A stretch of DNA of 6,556 nucleotides, from assembly GCA_021202575.1 (NCBI GenBank), contig JAJQCU010000290.1, positions 1 to 6,556 of the forward strand. The letters run 5' to 3'. Positions 1 through 6,256 of this stretch are shown here, piece by piece; within the stretch, counting starts at the first letter, position 1; every line of letters begins with the position of its first letter. Made by a program: the position numbers and the translations under genes. A model generated the notes under the pieces. That model saw only the letters and a program-made list of their open reading frames with translations. It was not told the origin of the DNA and made no database searches. The stretch comes from Lachnospiraceae bacterium. GTDB taxonomy: Bacteria > Bacillota > Clostridia > Lachnospirales > Lachnospiraceae.

Positions 1-822
1 TGCTGCCATGACGCCGGGGATTGCGGGCTCCATACTCTCATTCACCGGAATCTGGCCGGTGGGGCTTAATTCCAGCGCGCTCTTTACAAACTCTGTGTTG
101 GATACCTGGCCGATTCTCACGTAAATTCCTTCTACCGGCAGCACCTTCTTCTCTCCGGTCGCCCGGTCCTCAATCTCCACTCCGTTTACCCAGCTGTCTC
201 CCAAAATCGCGTTTGTCTGGTGATTACAGATCAGGGTAATATTGGGATTTTGCGCAACCCTGTCCTGCATGATCTGAGAGGCCTTGGGAGTCGGCATAAA
301 CTCTACGATTGTAACTGTGCATCCCAGATTCACCAGATGCAGCGCCTCCGTCATTCCGCTGTCGCCGCCGCCGGCCACCATCACATGTTTTCCCGCGCAG
401 CGGGGGCCGTCACAGGTGGCACAGTAAAACACACCTTTGCCTGTCAGCTCCTTCTCCCCCGGCACATTCAAAAGTCTCGGGTGAGAACCGGTCGCCAGGA
501 TAATCCCCTTGCAGGTAATAGATTCCTCCGGGGTCTTCACAATCTTGAAGCTTCCCTTATCCTGAATTTCCAGTACCTCAGCGGTGTCGAACTCCACGCC
601 CGCGTTCTCCGCCTGCCCAATCATCTGTTCCGCAAGCTGCGGACCCATGATTCCCTCGGCAAAGCCCGGGTAATTCTCAATCAGCTGCCTGCTGATCATC
701 TCCCCGCCCAGAGCGTTTTTTTCCAGTACCAGTGTGCTGAAACCGGCACGGCTGGTATAAATGCCTGCTGCTAATCCCGCGCAGCCGGAGCCTGCTATAA
801 TGACATCATAATCTGTAAACAT
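1..822 (-). CDS. AhpF/TrxB-type FAD-dependent disulfide reductase, C-terminus cut by window edge
   Basis: A flavoprotein pyridine-nucleotide disulfide reductase that would pass electrons from NAD(P)H through FAD to a redox-active Cys pair and then to a thioredoxin-like partner or a redox protein. 274 residues are visible; the reading frame runs off base 1, and about 35-45 residues, including the C-terminal FAD motif, should be missing. Seen: FAD-binding GSGCAG at residues 11-16 (a Cys where Pro is usual), GGEMISRQLIENYPG at 39-53, an ATG motif at 110-112, the active-site CATCD with Cys134 and Cys137, and a second dinucleotide fold GGGDSG at 151-156. The TrxB NADPH motif HRRxxxR is absent. In its place, VEFMPTPKASQIMQD (173-187) resembles the AhpF segment LEFAPEMKADQVLQD, which favours NADH. 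It lacks the N-terminal thioredoxin-like domains of AhpF. The start is supported by GGAGG (828-832) five bases upstream. It follows the 571-residue redox-motif gene on the same strand, 93 bases away, so it is likely its electron donor in one operon (inference). Confidence 0.9.
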   Translation of the reverse strand, partial: MFTDYDVIIAGSGCAGLAAGIYTSRAGFSTLVLEKNALGGEMISRQLIENYPGFAEGIMGPQLAEQMIGQAENAGVEFDTAEVLEIQDKGSFKIVKTPEESITCKGIILATGSHPRLLNVPGEKELTGKGVFYCATCDGPRCAGKHVMVAGGGDSGMTEALHLVNLGCTVTIVEFMPTPKASQIMQDRVAQNPNITLICNHQTNAILGDSWVNGVEIEDRATGEKKVLPVEGIYVRIGQVSNTEFVKSALELSPTGQIPVNESMEPAIPGVMAA

Positions 823-915
823 TTTTTCCTCCACCAGTTTTCTTTTTTTCAGTTACTGTTACCACAGGCCGGCATTCCGGTATCCGGGAATTGTCAGCCT
901 GTGAGCTTCAATGCC
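823..915 (-). other. Intergenic spacer with imperfect stem-loop 864-902
   Basis: Between the stop of the 571-residue gene and the flavoprotein start, the minus strand can fold with ACAGGC (902-897) pairing GCCTGT (869-864). An inner stem pairs ATTCCCGG (891-884) with CCGGAAT (880-874) around an ATA loop, with one bulged base. No T-run follows on the minus strand, so this is not an intrinsic terminator. An mRNA-processing or stabilising element that sets the expression ratio of the two genes is possible, but no function is shown. The remainder of the spacer holds the flavoprotein ribosome binding site GGAGG at 832-828. Confidence 0.35.
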
Positions 916-2631
916 TTACTTTCCGATCATCTCATCCCAGTTCTCAGGCAGCTTTATCGCTTTGCTGGTCAGCTTCGCCATGGTATAATTGGAGCGGAAG
1001 AACTGACTGCGGTTTCTTGTAGGATCTCCCACCACGATAATCAGGATCTTTGCCTCCGGTCCAAACAGCGGCACCATCCTCTTGGGATCGTCAGACTCAT
1101 ACCACTCCGGTCCGAACTCTCCCTTCTCCACCATTTCCTTTAAGCTGTACGGCTTCCAGTGATTGAAACGGGACGCGTTCAGTTCAAAGTATTCGGCGGT
1201 TACCTTCGCGTGGGTCAGAATATACTTTGCGATACTTTCCTTCGTGTATCCCTGTTCTGCCAGAAGCTTTGCGACCACCGGACTTAAGAACAGTACATGG
1301 TTATTATCATAGTGGCGCATGGTTTCATAAGGCTCGCACATGCGGGTCGCCCAGTCTGTCAGATAATCCAGATGCTGCTCTGCGGTTGCGCCGTTCGTCT
1401 GCGCCGGATCAGAGCAGACACGACCGGAAACAATACTTACTACGTTCTCGCCCTTTGCAAAGCCCTGCAGCTCCGCCACCGTCTTAAATCCGATCTCCTC
1501 GCAGACCTGATCATTCTCAGGAATCACCGGGCGGAACATCTGTCCATGGGACGACATATCCGTGGACCCAATCTGGAAGCCCGCCACATTGCGGAGCATC
1601 AGACGATAGAACCTTCCCACGGTCACATTTGCCATGCGCTCCGGGCGCTGATGGCCGATCCCGTAATTAAATTTCAGATCATCACGGATGGGGCCATTGA
1701 GCATAATCATCGCTTCCCACCCCGGCGTCGCTCCGGAATCCTTGACGCTGAACTCAGGAGTCACCATAATCTCGGCGATTGCCAGAAGCAGAGGAAAATA
1801 TTCCGGACGGCAGCCCGCCATCACGCCGTTGACCGCCACCTTCCATACTGTGCAGGAGCCCATGGACGGCTCCATAACGCCTATCACCTCATTGGGATCC
1901 CTGTCCGTAAATTTCAGGAATTCATTCACTTTCTCCATCGTTGGAGGGACAATGGGCAGGCCATCGGACCATCTTTTCTCATAAAAGTATTCCTGGACCT
2001 GTTCATTGGTGCCTTCAAAAATCACGTCCCCAAAACCAGGCTCTCTTCTCCTGCTTTTCCGGGCGGTGCTTTTGACTGGTTTGGTCAGAAGCTCGATGAT
2101 CTTTGGTACGACAATCTCCCGGATATTCTTTCTCACTTCTTCCACAGAATCCAGGGCGATGGGGTGGGGATACTCCACGATTCTGGCGTCAGGGTATCCG
2201 GCGCTCGACATGATCTGTCTGGCCATGGTTGGGAAACCGGTGCAGAGCATTCCTACTGCGGGAATATGCTGCTTCTCCACCAGCACCACGCCGCGGGCTA
2301 CCGCCGGGGAACAGGTGCCGCAGCAGCCGTTTCCCACGATCACGGCATCCACGCCCTCTTCTTTCAGCTTGCCGGGCAGGGCTGCCATCATTTCCGCCTC
2401 ATGGGTCGGGTCATGAAAGTTACCGAAGGTCTGATAGCTGACAAATTTGATGTCCGGGTAAATCGCCTTCAGCTCTTCCTCAATCATTGGAAAGGTCTCA
2501 TCCCCACGAAAGGCCCAGTTCCAGAGTTCCCCGATGACCTTTCCGTTCAGGTCGGGCAGAGGAGGCGATACCTGTTCCGTTTTGCTGGTGGACTGCACAG
2601 AAGGGTGCAGTACCTGAAATTGCTCACTCAT
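916..2631 (-). CDS. Two-domain protein: Cys-type GrdB/UGSC-like redox domain fused to a conserved domain of unknown function
   Basis: 571 residues; no specific function recognised. Residues 1-28 are a Ser/Thr/Pro-rich tail. Residues 30-185 resemble the UGSC (seleno)protein family and the C-terminal part of GrdB-type selenoproteins: VGNGCCGTCSPAVARG (99-114) aligns with the GrdB UGTC region, with Cys104 in the Sec position and Cys107 as its partner. Then follow VEKQHIPAV (118-126) and a PHP (155-157) in place of the GrdB PHPLGDP. All Cys codons are ordinary TGC/TGT. A basic linker (185-197) leads to a second domain (about 205-571) beginning near RWSDGLPIVPPT (220-231), with VAVNGVMAGCRPEYFP (265-280) and NGPIRDDL (312-319). 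From memory, that domain occurs as a conserved uncharacterised family in Actinomycetota and Pseudomonadota. No signal peptide or membrane segment is seen, so it is probably cytosolic. The start has AAGGAG (2644-2639) seven bases upstream. It is first in an apparent operon with the disulfide reductase and divergent from a LysR gene that probably controls it. A thiol-based reductase or reductive lyase role is inference. Confidence 0.85.
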   Translation of the reverse strand: MSEQFQVLHPSVQSTSKTEQVSPPLPDLNGKVIGELWNWAFRGDETFPMIEEELKAIYPDIKFVSYQTFGNFHDPTHEAEMMAALPGKLKEEGVDAVIVGNGCCGTCSPAVARGVVLVEKQHIPAVGMLCTGFPTMARQIMSSAGYPDARIVEYPHPIALDSVEEVRKNIREIVVPKIIELLTKPVKSTARKSRRREPGFGDVIFEGTNEQVQEYFYEKRWSDGLPIVPPTMEKVNEFLKFTDRDPNEVIGVMEPSMGSCTVWKVAVNGVMAGCRPEYFPLLLAIAEIMVTPEFSVKDSGATPGWEAMIMLNGPIRDDLKFNYGIGHQRPERMANVTVGRFYRLMLRNVAGFQIGSTDMSSHGQMFRPVIPENDQVCEEIGFKTVAELQGFAKGENVVSIVSGRVCSDPAQTNGATAEQHLDYLTDWATRMCEPYETMRHYDNNHVLFLSPVVAKLLAEQGYTKESIAKYILTHAKVTAEYFELNASRFNHWKPYSLKEMVEKGEFGPEWYESDDPKRMVPLFGPEAKILIIVVGDPTRNRSQFFRSNYTMAKLTSKAIKLPENWDEMIGK

Positions 2632-2675
2632 GTTTTTTCTCCTTTTATTTATTGTAACTTCCTTTTGGCAGCTTC

Positions 2676-2705
2676 ATTTTACTATGCGTGCACCGTACAG
2701 TCCAA
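2676..2705 (-). promoter_or_regulatory. Candidate promoter for the redox operon
   Basis: On the minus strand, TTGGAC (2705-2700) and TAAAAT (2681-2676) are 18 bases apart, which would start transcription near 2669, about 38 bases before the ATG. The -10 is good and the -35 poor, consistent with an activator-dependent promoter. A competing perfect minus-strand TATAAT (2764-2759) lies inside the inverted repeat but has no recognisable -35. Confidence 0.4.
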
Positions 2706-2748
2706 TTCATATTCCATCCCAACCGATATGCTCTTAGCTTTCAATCAG

Positions 2749-2776
2749 AAATTGATAGATTATACTCTATCAATTT
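2749..2776. promoter_or_regulatory. Perfect 11-bp inverted repeat, likely LysR operator
   Basis: AAATTGATAGA (2749-2759) and TCTATCAATTT (2766-2776) are exact reverse complements around the 6-base spacer TTATAC. A third half-site TCAAT (2741-2745) forms another dyad, TCAAT-N5-ATTGA, with the left arm. The repeat sits between two divergent genes, one of them a LysR regulator. Its centre is about 61 bases upstream of the predicted LysR start point, where LysR-type proteins usually bind. The dyad is even-spaced (T-N12-A), so it is not a textbook T-N11-A box. Binding by the adjacent LysR protein is inference. Confidence 0.6.
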
Positions 2777-2788
2777 TCATCTTCCTTT

Positions 2789-2817
2789 TTGACTAATCCT
2801 TTACATCGTGTTATGAT
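2789..2817 (+). promoter_or_regulatory. Sigma-A promoter with extended -10 for the first LysR gene
   Basis: TTGACT (2789-2794), a 17-base spacer and TATGAT (2812-2817), preceded by TG at 2809-2810, form a near-consensus extended -10 promoter. Transcription would begin near 2824, leaving an untranslated leader of about 55 bases before the ATG at 2879. The inverted repeat just upstream suggests autoregulation. Confidence 0.65.
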
Positions 2818-2868
2818 GCTGAATGGAAACGCAAGAGATCCGCTATTCTATGATAAAAGAGAATACAG

Positions 2869-2874
2869 AAGGTG
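2869..2874 (+). promoter_or_regulatory. Ribosome binding site that fixes the first LysR start
   Basis: AAGGTG lies four bases before ATG 2879 (core AAGG six bases before). The frame is open upstream to a TTG at 2789 and includes ATGs near 2814, but those overlap the promoter and have no comparable site. Confidence 0.6.
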
Positions 2875-2878
2875 CGAA

Positions 2879-3751
2879 ATGGATATTACAAGTCTGAAAT
2901 ATTTTGAAATGACCGCGCGGGAACAGCACATGGGAAGGGCCGCGGAAAAGCTTCATATTACCCAGCCCTCTCTCTCTGCGGCAATCAGGCGCCTGGAAAC
3001 GGAAATTGGTTATCCGTTATTTAACCGAGTGGGAAGAGGCATCGAACTGAATGAATATGGGAAGATGTATCTGACCGGGGTATCAGCTGCCCTGAGCAGC
3101 CTTGACAAGGCTCTGGATGATATGGAAGAATATAAGCAGCGCACACACAGTCTTGTACGTCTCTCCTGCTCCGGCTCCTCCAAAAATACACAATTGATCG
3201 AGGAGTTGCTGGACAGGGGATTCCTTTTAAAGATATCAGCGGTTCCTTCAGATCTGGAAACCGCTCTGGCCAGTCGGCAGTGCGACCTGATTATTACCAT
3301 GGGAAAATCTGAAAATGAACGTATCGGTCACGCTCAGCTCGAACTCCTCACTCTGGTATTTGTGGTGGGGAAAAGTCATCCTCTGGCAAAGGAAACGAAG
3401 CCTCTGACTCTGGACAAAATAACGCAGTATCGTTTCTGTTCCACCGACACTCCCAATTCTCTGCTCAATGTTTTTAAGGAAACTACCGGAGATAACTCTT
3501 TTGAGCCCGCCATTGCCTTTTACGGCAGGAACTCCTCTGATCTGCTCAGAGTCATAGAAACCGGTAAATATGTTGGCCTGATGGTAAAAGAACATCTGCC
3601 TGTCTCGGATAATATCTGCGTCCTTCCTGTTTCCGGTGACCCATGCGTCGTACCCATGTATCTTCATTTCAGGAAAGGAAGCGGCAGCGACTCTACCGTC
3701 CGGGCCGTCAAAAACGAGATCCTGGCGTTTTACGCGGCACCACAGGCTTGA
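2879..3751 (+). CDS. LysR-family transcriptional regulator, divergent from the redox operon
   Basis: 290 residues, normal LysR length. The N-terminal winged helix-turn-helix spans about residues 1-60, beginning MDITSLKYFEMTA, with the recognition region MGRAAEKLHITQPSLSAAIR (18-37) and the typical LETEIGYPLFNR (39-50). A linker helix follows (about 65-90), then a periplasmic-binding-protein-like effector domain. The first part of that domain looks short: LVRLSCSG (92-99) is followed quickly by a helix and CDLIITMG. The start at 2879 is chosen because the family's N-terminus begins there and a ribosome binding site precedes it. It is transcribed away from the 571-residue gene, and the shared 247-base region carries a perfect dyad. 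By the usual LysR arrangement it would regulate that operon and itself in response to a small molecule, which the sequence does not reveal. It ends at the shared terminator 3769-3810. Confidence 0.93.
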   Translation: MDITSLKYFEMTAREQHMGRAAEKLHITQPSLSAAIRRLETEIGYPLFNRVGRGIELNEYGKMYLTGVSAALSSLDKALDDMEEYKQRTHSLVRLSCSGSSKNTQLIEELLDRGFLLKISAVPSDLETALASRQCDLIITMGKSENERIGHAQLELLTLVFVVGKSHPLAKETKPLTLDKITQYRFCSTDTPNSLLNVFKETTGDNSFEPAIAFYGRNSSDLLRVIETGKYVGLMVKEHLPVSDNICVLPVSGDPCVVPMYLHFRKGSGSDSTVRAVKNEILAFYAAPQA

Positions 3752-3768
3752 AAAGAAAAAAACAATGT

Positions 3769-3810
3769 AAAACCCCGCAAAACAGGCCGCCTGCTTTGCG
3801 GGGGTTTTTT
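3769..3810. terminator. Bidirectional intrinsic terminator between convergent LysR genes
   Basis: CCCCGCAAA (3773-3781) pairs with TTTGCGGGG (3795-3803). An inner CAGG/CCTG stem (3783-3786 with 3790-3793) follows after one A/C mismatch. Six Ts follow on the plus strand (3805-3810), and TTTT followed by T-rich sequence on the minus strand (3772-3751 region). The plus-strand U-tract overlaps the TAA stop codon (3811-3809) of the minus-strand LysR gene. Confidence 0.9.
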
Positions 3811-4708
3811 ATACCGGCTCTGTGGACACAATGTTCTGCTGAGCAATGGCATTTTCATAAAAAAGTCTGGCAGCAGGATTCTGCTGTGTCTTATTGTAGT
3901 ACATATAAATATTAAAATTGCACTCCTTCGTGGTCACCTCATACAAATTCAGAGGATGTTCTACACTTACACAGGCTCTGGGAACGATCGTGACTCCGTA
4001 TCCCTGGGAAGCCATCAGGAGAGCACTTGTCACATTATAAGCCTGAAGCACACTGATTCTGCCATTCGTACATTTTTCAGCCAGAATACGATGCTGAGAG
4101 TATGGTCCCCAGAGTTCGTCATCATGCGGAACAATCAATGATCTGTTTTCCAGATCAGACAGCTCCACAAAAGGACCGTGTCCAATCTGTATCCCTTTCT
4201 GGCATGCCACATACGCGGGCTGTCTGAAAAGCGCGGTCTGCTGAATACCTTCCGGACAATTGCTGTACTGACACGCGGAAAACAGGACATCCTGCCTCAG
4301 CATCTCATCCACCCCAAAATCGCCCTCCAGCACCTTAACCTCAATGGATATCCCATGATAACGATTGGAAAACTGCCGGAGGAAGTCAAGAAAAACCCGT
4401 CCCATCGTGCTTCGGGTACCAGCGATTCGCAGAGATCCCACGGCTCCCAGTCCCTCCATCTTAATGCGGTTTTCCATCTTATTCCACTTATTCAGCAGCC
4501 GTACTGAATCCAGCGCCATCTGTTTTCCGGCTTCCGTCAGTGATACGGACCTGGTACTTCGCAAAAAAAGTTTAAACCCAATTTCCTCTTCCAGTTCTGA
4601 TATGTGACGACTCAAAACCGATTGTGTGATATATAGTTTCTTCGCGGCTCTGCTGAAATTCAGTTCCTCCGCCAATACCACAAATTCCTGCATCTGGTTC
4701 GTTGTCAT
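3809..4708 (-). CDS. LysR-family transcriptional regulator downstream of the UbiD decarboxylase
   Basis: 299 residues from ATG 4708. The helix-turn-helix domain covers residues 1-60, with FSRAAKKLYITQSVLSRHIS (18-37) and LEEEIGFKLFLRS (39-51). A linker helix (about 60-85) leads to an effector domain starting at GSLRIAGTRS, with the conserved late element ASQGYGVTIVPR. Gene starts at GTG 4720 or ATG 4708 are both in frame. ATG is preferred because GAGGTGA (4723-4717) serves as its ribosome binding site, whereas the GTG lies inside that site. It begins 50 bases after the decarboxylase stop with no terminator between, so it is probably co-transcribed. From memory, Lactiplantibacillus gallate clusters also carry a LysR regulator (TanR) near lpdC, so control of the decarboxylase by a hydroxyaromatic acid is plausible. 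The stop codon lies in the T-run of the shared terminator. Confidence 0.92.
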   Translation of the reverse strand: MTTNQMQEFVVLAEELNFSRAAKKLYITQSVLSRHISELEEEIGFKLFLRSTRSVSLTEAGKQMALDSVRLLNKWNKMENRIKMEGLGAVGSLRIAGTRSTMGRVFLDFLRQFSNRYHGISIEVKVLEGDFGVDEMLRQDVLFSACQYSNCPEGIQQTALFRQPAYVACQKGIQIGHGPFVELSDLENRSLIVPHDDELWGPYSQHRILAEKCTNGRISVLQAYNVTSALLMASQGYGVTIVPRACVSVEHPLNLYEVTTKECNFNIYMYYNKTQQNPAARLFYENAIAQQNIVSTEPV

Positions 4709-4716
4709 ATTTATAC

Positions 4717-4723
4717 TCACCTC
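4717..4723 (-). promoter_or_regulatory. Ribosome binding site that decides the second LysR start
   Basis: On the minus strand GAGGTGA matches seven bases of the anti-Shine-Dalgarno complement and lies eight bases before ATG 4708. The alternative GTG start (4720-4718) is inside this site and has no site of its own. Confidence 0.6.
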
Positions 4724-4758
4724 GTTATTGTGGGCAGCAGCAGTACCTTACATATCAC

Positions 4759-6234
4759 TCACTCATGCCGCCACTTTTCCGGATCCACCTCCAGAAAAGG
4801 CGCCCGGTGAAAGTTATCCTTTAAGTCAAAGGGCACCGTGCAGTCAAAAATGGTCTTGCAGGAGATTCCCACATCCCGGATGGAGCCGGTGTAGGCCGGG
4901 CTGGAGCTGGGATCCAGCGGATGACACCGCACGCCGGGGATAGTCACAATATCCGCGTCCCCCTGGAACCGGGTGTTCATGGCCCAGAGCACATCGTTGG
5001 TGTCAAAAATATCCACATCCTCATCCACCAGAATCACATGCTTTAACTCCGGGAAGGCAGAGAACGCCAATAACGCCCCCTGCCGCTGCTTGCCCTCGTC
5101 GGTGTGCACTGTCTTCCTGCACTGAAGGACCGCCATGTACTTGCCGCCGCCGGAGCGGTGGGCGTAGCAGTTGACCACCTTGCCGGGCAGGGCCTTGTCA
5201 ATCATACCAAGGATACTGGCCTCCGTAGGAATGCCCGCCATATTTACATGCTCCTCGCTGGGTCCGATGCAGGTCTGCATGATGGGATTTACCCGATGGG
5301 TCACGGCCTTTACTTTAATGAGCCAGCACTCAGAGCTGGCATGGCCGTTATATCCCGGGAATTCCGGCATGGCAAAGCCGGTATGGCTGTTCTGGTCCTC
5401 CACCACCTTCACGCCGGGGATGATCTCGCCCTCGATGACATACTCCGCGTTGGCGATGGCGTTTTCCTGAATGGACACGCAGGGGCACAGCTCCACCGGA
5501 CGCTCCCTCAGCGCCCCCGCGATGGAGAGCTCATTGAAGCCCAGAGGCGTTGTGGGAGGCTCAAAGCAGGACGTCACCTCAATGGCGGGGTCCACGCCGA
5601 TGGAAACGGAGATGGGCAGGGTCTGCCCCAGTTCTGTTGCCCGCTCCGCCATGGCTCCGATGTGGCGGGAGCCGGGCTGCAAAAAGATGGACAGCTCATC
5701 CTTCCCCTGAATACACATCCGGTGAATGGTCACGTCCGAAAGCCCGGTATCCGGGTGGGTAGCGTAGCACATGCCCAGCGTGATATAGGGTCCCGCATCC
5801 ACCGGCGTGTTGGTGGGCGCCGGAATCAGTTTGTACAGGTCAAAGTCCGGGTCCGTGGCCAGATGCACCACCTCCTGACAGGGCGCCTTTCCCTCTACCA
5901 CCACAGGCTCGATGGGGTGAGCGGCGCAGGACTGCACCAGATGTCCCAGCTCCTCTTTTTTACATCCAAATAAATTCGCCACTCTGGCGCGGCTGGCCAG
6001 GACGCCGATGGCCACGCTGGCCTGCGGATGTCCCTTCACATTGTGAAAAATCATGGCCGGCCCGTCCACCTGTGTGGGCCGCATGACCGTGCCTCCCGCT
6101 CCCACATGCCGGTATACCCCGGACAGCTCCGCCTCCGGATCCACCTCCACATTGGTCTCAATCAGCTGCCCCGGCGTCTCCCGCAGTACCGCGAGCGCCG
6201 TGCGCAGATCCAGTATCTCTGTTCTGTGCTTCAT
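4759..6234 (-). CDS. lpdC: UbiD-family prenylated-FMN decarboxylase, LpdC (gallate/protocatechuate decarboxylase) type
   Basis: A cytosolic, non-oxidative decarboxylase that would remove CO2 from a hydroxybenzoic acid using prenylated FMN and a divalent metal. 491 residues, the usual family length. Segments matching my memory of Lactiplantibacillus LpdC include ELSGVYRHVGAGGTVMRPTQ (36-55), APTNTPVDAGPYIT (139-152), SDVTIHRM (166-173), FEPPTTPLGFNELSIAGA (224-241), MPEFPGYNG (289-297), IGPSEEHVNMAGIPTEASIL (323-342) and ILVDEDVDIFDTND (401-414). Likely cofactor and catalytic residues by family position are Asp167 (Asn in many UbiD proteins, but Asp in LpdC-type), Arg172, His191, Glu235, Glu264 and Glu268. 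ATG 6234 is chosen because GAAGGT (6247-6242) lies seven bases upstream and the family begins there; an in-frame ATG at 6300 would add 22 unmatched residues. The UbiX-type flavin prenyltransferase (LpdB) and the small LpdD are not in the window. It probably shares a transcript with the downstream LysR gene. Substrate (gallate, protocatechuate or another hydroxyarylate) is not decidable from sequence alone; the symbol reflects similarity only. Confidence 0.93.
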   Translation of the reverse strand: MKHRTEILDLRTALAVLRETPGQLIETNVEVDPEAELSGVYRHVGAGGTVMRPTQVDGPAMIFHNVKGHPQASVAIGVLASRARVANLFGCKKEELGHLVQSCAAHPIEPVVVEGKAPCQEVVHLATDPDFDLYKLIPAPTNTPVDAGPYITLGMCYATHPDTGLSDVTIHRMCIQGKDELSIFLQPGSRHIGAMAERATELGQTLPISVSIGVDPAIEVTSCFEPPTTPLGFNELSIAGALRERPVELCPCVSIQENAIANAEYVIEGEIIPGVKVVEDQNSHTGFAMPEFPGYNGHASSECWLIKVKAVTHRVNPIMQTCIGPSEEHVNMAGIPTEASILGMIDKALPGKVVNCYAHRSGGGKYMAVLQCRKTVHTDEGKQRQGALLAFSAFPELKHVILVDEDVDIFDTNDVLWAMNTRFQGDADIVTIPGVRCHPLDPSSSPAYTGSIRDVGISCKTIFDCTVPFDLKDNFHRAPFLEVDPEKWRHE

Positions 6235-6241
6235 TTGCCAT

Positions 6242-6247
6242 ACCTTC
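6242..6247 (-). promoter_or_regulatory. Ribosome binding site that fixes the decarboxylase start
   Basis: GAAGGT on the minus strand lies seven bases before ATG 6234. The in-frame ATG at 6300 has only a weak AGGGG directly in front and would translate through the leader hairpins. Confidence 0.55.
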
Positions 6248-6256
6248 TTTTCTTTA

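Noticed and set aside
220..774. Plus-strand open frame of 184 codons opposite the disulfide reductase
   Set aside because: Antisense shadow; the minus strand carries the FAD, CxxC and dinucleotide-binding motifs.
2311..2328. Selenocysteine codon at the CCGTC motif
   Set aside because: The codons read TGC, TGC and TGT with no in-frame TGA, so this is a Cys version and no Sec-insertion element is needed.
1297..2796. Long plus-strand open frame of 499 codons opposite the 571-residue gene
   Set aside because: Its translation has low complexity (many His, Arg, Leu) and no family resemblance; it is the antisense shadow of a gene with clear domains and a good ribosome binding site.
2789..2878. Upstream TTG or ATG starts extending the first LysR protein by up to 30 residues
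   Set aside because: The extension overlaps the predicted -35/-10 promoter, lacks a ribosome binding site and falls outside the LysR domain.
4724..4758. Possible promoter or terminator between the decarboxylase and the second LysR gene
   Set aside because: No hairpin with T-run and no -35/-10 pair could be found in these 35 bases, so co-transcription is the simpler reading.
5104..5973. Plus-strand open frame of 289 codons opposite the decarboxylase
   Set aside because: Antisense shadow of a strongly conserved UbiD gene; no recognisable motifs or ribosome binding site.
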